From assembly GCA_018857735.1 (NCBI GenBank), contig JABMCL010000991.1, positions 92,501 through 156,500 of the forward strand: 64,000 bases of DNA. The letters run 5' to 3'. Positions 47,772 to 59,287 of this stretch are shown here, piece by piece. Position 1 is the first letter of the stretch. The number at the start of each line of letters is the position of its first letter. The notes below the pieces were generated by a model. The model was not told the origin of the DNA. It searched no databases and saw only the letters and a list, made by a program, of their open reading frames with translations. This DNA is from Alviniconcha marisindica (taxonomy: Eukaryota; Mollusca; Gastropoda; Provannidae). A program made the translations under genes and the position numbers.

Positions 47772-50700
47772 CTCTCTCCCTCTACAGAGAGAGAGATGGG
47801 AAGAGGACGGAAGGGGTCACATACCATAGTGGTCATGGTTAAAATTCTCCTTTTCCCTGAAGAAGAAGCCTTGGTTCTTCCAACATGCAGAAGTACAGGC
47901 TATTGCATTTTTGTTTGTCGGTGTGATCGAAGAACATTTTCGTCACAGTTTTAACTGCTATGATTTTAACAGACAATAAAGTATTATTGATTTGAACTGT
48001 GTTTAATTTTTTTTTAACTTCTAATGCAAACCTGTTTTTGACTGTCTTTCTTCTCCTTCGTCGTACTGTCCCCAACGTCTTAAACTGTCACGTTCGGATG
48101 TTATATTCTGTTGGCGAAGGGACAGCTTTCTTGGACAAAATACGTTTCCAGCCAAACGGCTTCCTTCTGTTGCTCTTCCTGCATCATTCCTGAGCATCTG
48201 CCAATGCAGTTGTTCGGATGAAACCACGACTCGAGGTTCTCAGTGTGTATACACATGCAAAAAGATCGCATACGTGCGTCAAAGATCCTGTAGTCCATGT
48301 TCGAGTTCGGTGGATTATAGAAACGCCCAAATAACACAGCATGCACAAACAGTGTCAAGAGTATTAAGCGTGTTGATGTTGAACACTGTACGGAACATGA
48401 AGAGCACCTTTACGATGACACGGTCATCCTCGGTCTCACCAGTTCATCACCCCCCCCCCCCCCCCCCCCCGCAAAAACAACAACAACAACCAAAAACAAA
48501 ACAAAATAACAACACAAAAACAAAACAAAAACAACGACCGCCAAACCACAATAGTGGAGAGAGACAGAGCGTTTCGCAATTACTTACCAAGCGGGGGCTG
48601 TCTCGAGCCTGATAAGTAAAGTCCAGTGCAACGCCCGTGGGACCTGCAGCCAAGGTCAAGGCCAGCAGGTGGTCAGGTGGGACCACGTGACCTGGGTACA
48701 CACACACACACACACACAATTCAAGCCTGAATGCAAATAATAATCACAAAATGCAAAGTAGCAAGATGTTAAAAAAGGACTGGAATAATGGTGGTGTGGT
48801 GGGTGGAACAAACGTGAATGCTGACCATAACTATATACATACATCATGTAGAAACAATTATCTATTTCCCATTCAATTTTCTGGACAGATCAAAAGATCA
48901 ATCAGTTTATTCTTTGACCGCCAAAGTCAATATATATAAACAGTTGTAAGTAAGTTTTCAAAACCAAGTGTGTTACATTCTCTCTCTCTCTCTCTGTGTA
49001 TATGTCAACAGTTTATAATGAAAGAGAGAAAAAGAAAAGAAAAGAAGAAAAAAAAGCCTCCCCGGCGGGGAATTGAACCCCGGTCTCCCGCGTGACAGGC
49101 GGGGATACTGACCACTATACTACCGAGGACCTGACACCAAAGCTGGAAATTTAGCTATATAATGACCTGACACCGCAGCTGGAAATTTATATATAATGTA
49201 CTTTAACCAATAATTTATACAGTCTCATCATCCTAAATACAATTATTTCCCTGTCTTATACAGCTTTTTGTCATTTCCCTGTAAAACATGTATCACTGAA
49301 AATCGCCTTTCAAAACAACATATCGAGAGCACTCCCTGCCAGCACCTCATTGGCTAATTCGATCACGTGGCACAAAATGTCGTCTGCTACTTCAGGGCTC
49401 GCATGCTTTCAGTTCTAATCTAACCTTTCTCCTTCTTCCCTATTAATGGTCACAGTCAGCTAGTTGATTATTGTGCCACGATTGCCGATTTTCACGCGAT
49501 CTAGAGTTAAAAAACTGTGACTTAAATCAGTGCTACCATTTTCCACGTTGTCTGAGATTGGGGCTTTGCATTCTTTACAACAGTAATAGCTACATCATGA
49601 CTTAGTGCTAACAGCATTAAAAAATAAAAATAAAAAATAAAAAAAAAATCGTTGTGTGTGTTTATGGTGGAAGATATAACAAATGTCTGGGGGAAAAAAT
49701 GAAGAAGAATAAATGTACAAAATTTTGAAATGTAACATGCCGTTTGCAACTGAGCACAGACTGCATTTTGGGTTAGCTGATAAAATGTTTAAATCTGGTA
49801 TAGCATTCAGTTATCTGACTGCTGATGTACAGATATATATTTAAAAATGACTGCTGAACTGAAAATCCATGCACACTGTTTAAAAATGGTCACACTGGAA
49901 GATGATGCCAGAAGTAGCGGACAACAGTCACGGTTGGATTGGCCAACGAGGTGCTGGCAGAGGGTGCTCCTAACAGCTGAATGTCACTGACATGGCACAG
50001 CAGCTGGTTGGTTTGATCAAACGAGTGTGTCCTTATGTCTTTGCAAGCGCACCGGGCTCTTAAAAGACGGGGTGCCCTAAATAACCTCTTATTATCATTA
50101 TATTTTTGCAGTGAGTTACCATGCAACCAGCCAGGCTTTGAAGATATCCATTCAGATACATCTTTGCCTTCGTGCAGCGCTTTTACATCTAAATAACATT
50201 CATAAAATTGATTTAATGCTTAGCTTACAACATCTGAAAACAAAACTGGTCTATCAAGATTTAGCAAGGGAAGTAGTTTTAACTCTCTGCTGGCTTTGAG
50301 GAGTTCCCACCCCATAAACTAGTCCAAACTTTGCGTGCATGAGGATGATTTCAAGGATCAATCATAAGGTTTGTTGTAATCATGGTGCTTAACGTCCACA
50401 GAAACCATAAGGCTTATTAGGGATGGGGAGAAAGAGGGGAAGGGGGTATGGAGGTGGGGGGAGAGGGAGATTATATTCCTATCGCTACACTGTCACCACC
50501 GGAATGACTCCTGCATTAAGGTAGGCAGCGATGAGAGCCATTTTAATGTTTCATAACTGTGAAGGACAAAGTCACAAGACTGTGTCCACAAATCATAACT
50601 TTTAAAGAGAAAGGAGAGCCGAAGCAGATTCGAACTGAGGTCCCTCTGCTTACCAGCCTAACGCCTTACCACTAGGCCAAACCGGCTCACGTGGGTTTGT

Positions 50701-52050
50701 TGACTCTGGGTTAGGTGAAAGACTACTAGTCATCCCCAAACAAAATGCAAAACAACTTCCTGGTAAAAAGAGAGCAAAACAACACTAAAAACTCTGCCTT
50801 GGATTGGGTTGTGTCATAACACAGTGACACCAGCAAAAACACCAAGGCTACATTAAAATGTTTATATATGCTGAATAGTAATTTGGGCTACAGCTGATTA
50901 TTGTAATTATAATTACAGCTGATTATTTGCTTCTTCCCCCCCCCCCCCTTTTTTTTCTTCTCATCCTGGCTTTTTTGTAATTTTGATATTGATGTATGCA
51001 TTTATAGTACTTGCACTTTTTGTTGTTGATTGTCAAGCGGATTTTGATGTTGATAATGTACAGCACCGCGAGCTTGTAAATTTGTACGGGGTATAGCGCT
51101 ATATAAGAGTCATTATTATTATTATTAAAATATGCTGAATAGTTATTTGGGGTACATCTTAACACCAAGGCGACATTAAAACATTTATATGCCGAACAGT
51201 TATTTGGGGTACATCTTAACACCAAGGCTACATTAAAATGTTTATATGCTGAAGTTATTTTGGGTATTTTGTTAAAGTTCATTCTAATTGAAACAAAAGA
51301 TGGAGGTAAGTTCTGTCAAACTATGTGCGCACACACCCAGACACACAAACACGACAAATACATGCATTACTGGTGATGGATTGGTAAAACAACAGGTCAG
51401 TATGCAGAGGAGAAGAGATGGGTTTTCAGTTTTGACTTAAAAGAAGAGAGTGATGATGAATGCCTGACAGAGAGAGGAAGGGAGTTCCAGAGTGCAGGTC
51501 CAATGTATTAAAAGGATCTCTCCCCCAGGGTCCTCCTGCCCATCCTAGGAACACAGAAGATGCAAGTATCCACGGCTGAGCGAAGACAGCGAGGAGAGTA
51601 GAGATGAAGTTACTCAGAGAGGTATGGAGAAGCTGTACCGGAAACAATGTGGAAGCAGATGAGAGCTATTTTGTATTGAATCTGGCTGCTGATCGGTAGC
51701 CAGTGGAGATCATAGAGAAAAGGAGTGATGTGGGCAGAGTGCGTATATTTACCGGAGGACTCTCAGAGTGTGCTACAGCAATAATACACACACGCACAGA
51801 AACAAGAAGAAGAAGAAGACCCAAAGAAACAAAAAAGCAAAGGCAAGCTTTGTTAACAGATAAGCAAAGGCAGCCCAGTCCTTACCACAGGAGAACTCGA
51901 CCACTCTGCTGGGGTCCAGCCCAGCGGCATAGAACAGCTGTTCCTTGAATTCTGAGATCTGCAAGTCAGGAGGTAGTTTTAGTCTGTCGTTTTACACACA
52001 GCATTCATGCAGGGCTGTATGATTCATTGCTTTGACCAGCAACATGTGTG

Positions 52051-52082
<32 letters not shown>

Positions 52083-52699
52083 TGTGAGTGTGTGTGTGCA
52101 TGCCTCTGTGTGTGTGTGTGCATGCGTGCGCACGTGTGTGTGTGTGTGTGCGCATGTGTGTGCGCGTGTGCACGTGCGTGTGTGTGTGAGTATATGTGTG
52201 TGTGTGTGTGTGACTCACAGGCTGCATGGTTCCACCAGCCACCACAACAGCCCTAGCCTCCTGAAGAACATCAGCAAAATGAACCGCTGGGTTCAGCAAC
52301 AGGAACTTGATGCTACACCGACTGAACAAGGCTGAAACACACACACACACACATACAAAGGACATTAACAAAATGAACCACTGGGTTAAGCCACAGGAAC
52401 TCGATGCTGCACCAACTGAACAAGGCTGAAACACACACAGACACATACAGAGGACATTAACAAAATGAACCGCTGGGTTCAGCAACAGGAACTTGATGCT
52501 ATACCGACTGAAGAAGGCTAAAAAAAAAAAAACACACACAGATGACATTAACAAAATGAACCACTGGATTCAGCAACAGGAACTTGATGCTGCACCGACT
52601 GAACAAGGCTGAAACACACACACATACAGAGAACATTAACAAAATGAACCGCTTGGTTCAGCAACAGGAACTTGATGCTACACAGATTAAACAAGGCTG

Positions 52700-52759
<60 letters not shown>

Positions 52760-55195
52760 GACATTAACAAAATGAACCAGTGGCTTCAGCAACAGAAACT
52801 TGATGCTACACTGATTGAACAAGACACACACACACACACGCACACACAGTACATTGACAAAATGAACTGCTGGATTCAGGAACAGGTACTTCAATTCTAT
52901 GCCAACTGAATAAGGCTAAAACACACACACACATGTGCATGCATGCACACACACAAGATGCAAACAGCTGGTTTCAGCAACAGGATCTTGATGCTATGCT
53001 GACCCAGCAATGCTGAAACAAACACATATTTATAAAAAGTTTTTTTAAAAGTCTCCATAACCATAATGTTTGTTTAGGTTAATAGTTTTTCTTAACCAAC
53101 AATGAGTACGACAGAAAGAGGTCCACTGGATCAGAAATTTCTTTCATGATATCAGTACTTCATGTTAATTAGTGTAGAGCTAGATTCTTAAAAGGCAAAA
53201 AGGTTTGATAGACCAGAAATTTTGTTTCATGGTATCAGTATGTTTTGTGTTAACTAGTACAGAGTAAAATATTAAAACAGCAAGTCTGTGAGGTCCACAA
53301 CTTACACAGCAATGATGATGATGATGATTGCTTTTATATCGCGCTATTCTCAACTCTCTTGCAGACTCACTGCGCTCACATGTAATTCTACATGAGTGAC
53401 TAGCTTTTTATAGCGCATTTTTAATATCCACCAAAGTGGTGTGCTTACAGCACTGGCATAGCTGGTGCCACATGAAACTGCTGCCGTCAAGGAGCAGGTT
53501 CTACATACACCATACAACCATGCACCATGTCACTTCAAGCACAGCCACATACATAAGGTGTATGCGTGTTTAGCACCTGCACTTTTGGCAGAATGACCAG
53601 GATCTTTTACGTGCTACTGCGGTAAAACAGGGCTTGAACGGATACTGAAATAAGAGTCAGCACAGAAAGTTGACCCTGGAGACGAAACTTCTCCCGCCGC
53701 TCCTGCAGGGATTTGAACCCGCAATGTTTCAATCACGAGTCCGGTGCTCTAACCACTGAGCTATCCCCGCTCTCACTCTGCTTGTTGATGACCACGCGGC
53801 CATCGTCGTTGGCGGTGGTCAGTGCCGACAGGAAGCTCTCTATGTGCATGAGGGGCGACTTCAGCACTGGCGCCGTCCATTCATTCTGTGTCGCTGAGTC
53901 TGAAACAAATAAAGATGTTAGTGAACCATCAGCACTGTGTCATCGCTGAGTCCTGAAAACAAACAAAGATGTTAGTGAACCATCAACACTGAGGTGCCAT
54001 CCACTCACGGAGTGGCGCTGAGTCTGAAAAAAAAAGATGTTAGTGAGTCGGTCAACACTGAGGTGCCATCCACTCACGGAGTGGTGCTGAGTCTGAAAAA
54101 AAAAGATGTTAGTGAGTCGGTCAACACTGAGGTGCCATCCACTCACGGAGTGGCGCTGAGTCTGAAACAAACAAAGATGTTAGTGAGTCGGTCAACACTG
54201 AGGTGCCATCCACTCACGGAGTGGCGCTGAGTCTGAAACAAACAAAGATGTTAGTGAGTCGGTCAACACTGAGGTGCCATCCACTCACGGAGTGGCGCTG
54301 AGTCTGAAACAAACAAAGATGTTAGTGAACCATCAACACTGAGGTGCCATCCACTCACGGAGCGGCGCTGAGTCTGAAACAAACAAAGATGTTAGTGAGT
54401 CGGTCAACACTGAGGTGCCATCCACTCATGGAGTGGCGCTGAGTCTGAAACAAAGATGTTAGTGAGTCGGTCAACACTGAGGTGCCATCCACTCATTCTG
54501 TGTCGCTGAGTCTGAAACAAACAAAGCTGTTAGTGTCAGTCAACCCATAGGTGCTATCCACTCACTGACTGGTGCCGGGTCTGAAACAAATCAAGCCATA
54601 GAGTAACCAACAAACATCTCAGGTGTGGTGTCTGAAGCAAATAAAGCCATAGAGTAACCAACAAACGTCTCAGGTGTAGTATCTGAAACAAAATCAAGCC
54701 ATAGAGTAACCAACATCTCAGGTGTAGTGTCTAAAACAAATCAAGCCATAGAGTAACCAACAAACATCTCAGGTGTAGTGTCTAAAACAAATCAAGCCAT
54801 AGAGTAACCAACAAACATCTCAGGTGTAGTGTCTAAAACAAAACCAAGCCATAGAGTAACCAACAAACATCTCAGGTGTAGTGTCTAAAACAAAACCAAG
54901 CCATAGAGTAACCAACAAACATCTCAGGTGTAGTATCTGAAACAAACCAAGCCATAGAGTAACCAACAAACATCTCAGGTGTAGTGTCTAAAACAAATCA
55001 AGCCATAGAGTAACCAACAAATATCTCAGGTGTAGTATCTGAAACAAAACCAAGCCATAGAGTAACCAACAAACTCAGGTGCAATGTCTGCTACAAAACC
55101 AAGCCATTAGGTAACCCATCAAGATCTCTCTCACACACGTATTGCCACACACACACAATGCCACATGCACACAGAAACATAAGTCTGTTATGCAT

Positions 55196-55241
<46 letters not shown>

Positions 55242-58200
55242 GCCATACACACATACACATGTGTTTGCTGTGTGCACACCCACACAATGCCACACAGAAA
55301 CATACGTTTGCCATGTGCACTCCCACACACACACACACATGCCATGGACACACAATGCCACACCCACATATGCACCCCCCATTTAATTTGATAATAACAG
55401 CATACAACACTGGCCAGCTTATGAACATTAAACTCTCTTTAGTACATAATTATAGTATCAAACAACAACACTCTAACAAAAAGCTGATCAAAGGAAGACA
55501 GTCTGGAATACCTGTAGCAGTATCTTTAGCTTCTGTGTCAGATGCTGTCTTGCCGATGGTCTGTAAAAACTGAGACACCCCTGTGGTGGCTGTTTGCTTG
55601 GGGGTCTTGGGTTCGGCTGAAGAGACGGAGAGATTTTTGTTTGTTTTAATCAACAGAGAAGCGTGTGCATCACAATGACTATGCTGAACAAAGCCAAAGG
55701 CAAAGCATCAATTCTGAATTGATGCTTTGCCTTAGCAATGAATGGTGAAGGTGATATATTTCTAGAAGTACGACCTGCACTGGAAGCATGCAACCAAATC
55801 CAACTCTAGCCTGCCAGTCTTTGACCAGGCAAATGCAAAAGCAAAGCAGTTTCTCAGAAATCATGGAGTCGTTCCTCTGTTGATGCCTTCAGGATCTAAT
55901 CCTTGTCAAACAAGCAAGTGGCCATTAGTATGAGTTAAGATAAGATAATACTTTCTTGTCCTTGAAAGGAAATTTGCTTTGAAACATGCCATCAGTGTAA
56001 CATGTGAAGTAACAAAACTGTTAAGGATTTTTTAAAACAAAAAACAAATAATGCTTATAGCTAAAACAAGCTGATAACAACATAAAATAACACATGCACG
56101 CACACACACACACACACACGAGAGAGAGAGAGCACGTGGCATGCCTGTGTACATGTACACATGTGCGTGCATACACACATCTGCGACTGGCCATTTTTCT
56201 GTGACCTGACAACAAAAACAACAAGAAGACACTCTCATTACAAACTATAGTGTATCTTAGTGAATGAAATAACTGACTTACCTCGTACAACTTCTGATAC
56301 TTGGTACTTCTCCACGAACCCATTCAGCTGAAACACAGTTGCAGCCATAATTTATACATATTATTACGTGGATCAGTAATACTTGAGACTGAACACCTGA
56401 AATATAAACAAAAACAAGCAAAACAAAAACAAAAAAGATGCAGAAAAAGAAAGAGACCAAGCAACTAAACAGTGTCATGGCATTAATAATAATAATAATG
56501 GAAATTCGTAAAGCGCCTATCCTGCAGCTCAAAGCGCTGAACAAGCATAATATAACACACATATTGGGCATCGTGATACAATACAATACAATACAATACA
56601 ATTTTATTGTCTCTATCAGTCTATGTAAAGAAATTTGCTTTCTGGAAATGATGGAAATGTTATCAGCAACAAAAATGTATCAGAACAAATAAAAAGCTAA
56701 CACATAATGTAGACAAGTCCTTGAAAGCTCTCAATGCCTTACAATATAAAACGTTTATGCAAAAGATGCACACGCACACACATAATTAAATGCAGCTTAA
56801 AAAAGAAAGAAAAAAAGAAAAAAAGGCAAAACAATCAGGAATACTTGTGCATCCTATTAAAATCAGTGTTCTTTTAAACGTTTTTTGTGTGTTTGGATCT
56901 CTTTTTGTTGTTGTTTGTTGGGTCGCTACTAGCTTTTCTCACCCCAATTTCCCATTTTTTTTAAAAAGAAAAAAGAAAGGCTTCCAAATTTCGGTCAACA
57001 CAGCGCACACAATAAACAATTTAAAATAAATAAATCACCTTCTTGCTGATCTGGCTGTGTCGGCAGTAGCGTACAATTTTGAACAGATTGAGGTTGTCCA
57101 CTTTGGCCTCAAACAGGAAGTTGTTGATGGTAAGCAAGCGTACGTCTGAAATTGTCACAAAAAACAAACAACTATGTAGAAATTTATAAACAAACTGAGA
57201 ATAATTTACACATAAATTTAAGGGGAAAAAGAGAGAGAGAGAAGAAGAAAAAAAGAGAGAGAAAAAACTGAATTAATTAAGATATGGTGATCTTTGTTAA
57301 TGCATGTTCTTGCAACTTGAAACAAATTCCATGACAATTTTATGTGATGCTACGAGTCTAAGTACTTCCACTGACGATGAAAAGGGATGCATATTTGCAC
57401 CCTACAAACAAACATTTGACAACGCCATTCTACTTTCATGATAATTATGAAAATGAAAAAGCTGGATCAGAAGAGCTGTCCTTACCTGTGCATCCAGTGT
57501 TCTGTTTATCTGCAGGTACATCAGTTTTACCTGTACACAAATTGAAATGCACCTAAACTGATGGGGGAAAAAATAAGAGGAAGTGAAAAAGACTCAACAA
57601 AGAGCACTAAACACTGCATGAATATAGCCGGAATAGGACTTAAACCCCTGACAGGTAAACCTGGCAAGATGATGACGATGATGATTGCTTTTATATAGTG
57701 CTATTCTCCGCTCTCGAGCAGACTCACTGCGCTCACATCTCACATTTATTATTCTTGCACTGAATTACAGGGAACATCATTTTTCTTGTAATTTTCCACA
57801 TTTTCTATGCAGGTGAGAATATAGGTGACAGTCTGAGTGTGAATTTCTTAATATATTCAAACATTTTTTATGCAGGTGAGAATATAGGTGACAGTACAAG
57901 TGTGAATTTCTTAATATATTCAAACAAACAAATAACAAAATAATGAACACACTATAGCTATAGCTTGTTGATGAGCACATAATGATTCTTTGTATCTTTA
58001 TTTTGTCTCGAATAAATTTTTGTTTAAACCAATAGTGAAACACACAGAGAATGTGAAAAATGAAATAATTCATGAGGAAAGAACTACTTCCAACACACAC
58101 CACTGGTCCACCAACGTCAAAAATACTGTTAAAAAAAAGTTCTGCATCTGATTCTGATACTGAATCAGGGAAAGGTGGGGAGGTGGGGGTGGGGAGAGGG

Positions 58201-59256
58201 GTCTTAGCACACTGATAATTATGTACTATTTAATGAATCAACAAGCAAACAGACAAGCCACCAAATAAATCAAAACTGTTGACCTGCTCCTGGGTGGTAC
58301 AGTGGATGCACCCCCCCCCCCCCCAAAAAAAATAATCACAAGAAACAGTCTATAAAGTGGCATGTGCTTTCGGGAGGGGTTCCGGGTTCCAGGCGAGATC
58401 AAGAGGAGGGAGGTGGAGCTGGACCCTCAAGTTAGCCCAAAAGAGATCATGAGCAGGGAGGTGGAGCTGGACCCTCAAGTTAGCCCAAAAGAGATCATGA
58501 GCAGGGAGGTGGAGCTGGGCTGCAAAAGTTGGACTTTTTTCACTTCGGGTTGTTCCTCAACAGTCATGCAATGAACATCGTCCTTGTGACTCTGCCCAGC
58601 ATGCCGGTTTAAACAGCAATTGCGCAGTGCACTAGCTGCTGCGCAGTGGCGAGGGAACACCGCCTTAACACTTCCATTGTTCTGGCGGTGGTCCACGGTC
58701 TCTCCGGTCTTTTTCAGGCGGTATCTGCAGTCAAGCCTTCACTGTCTCGCCCTCTTCCCTCCCCCCCACCACATAAGCCTGAACTGCTGAAGACCATGAT
58801 CACGTGAAGATGCTGACCTCCAAGACAACGCAGCAAAGCAGAGAGGACGAAGAGGATCTGCTTGACGTACATCAGGTTCCTGGCCTTGAGGCGCGACCGG
58901 TACTTGGTCTCATACTGCGACAGCTGAGAGAAGGCTCGCAGCAGCTACGAACAGGAATGAATGAATGAAAATTTCTATACAGTGCCTAAAAAACTTCCAG
59001 ACAAAACCTTGCGTGTTAATTTATATATAGCACTTAAACAAATTCCACACAAAACCTTGCGTATTAATTTATACATAGGGCATAAAAAAACTACCACACA
59101 AAAACCTTGCATGTTAATTTATATATAGTGGATAAAAAACATCCACACAAAACCTTGTGTTAATTTATATATAGCGCATAAAAAATTCCACACAAAACCT
59201 TGCATGTTAATTTTATATAGCGCATAAAAAACTTCCACACAAAACCTTGTGTGTTA

Positions 59257-59287
<31 letters not shown>

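Larger units (their letters stand above)
27955..48587 (-). other. DDX11 intron 12, 20.6 kb, repeat-filled
   Basis: The exons on either side join directly (DSPRL to LEELG, aligning without a gap to the vertebrate protein), so no coding exon is missing here. The intron holds TATC/TA repeats (28,055-28,150; 28,880-28,925; 34,858-34,905), many GA tracts, poly-G runs, SINEs, element E copies and a 24-bp minisatellite. Two GC-rich exon-like segments (35,300-35,600 and 41,420-41,520) are not confirmed as genes. Confidence 0.85.

Noticed and set aside
48101..48358. Possible BIR-like peptide ([14 protein letters not shown]) on the minus strand
   Set aside because: Only the first motif resembles a BIR repeat; the zinc-binding Cys/His pattern is absent in this frame, so the resemblance is too weak to annotate.
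53700..53772. tRNA-like sequence with GATAGCTCAGTGGTTAGAGC
   Set aside because: Head of SINE-B; same body in three other places.
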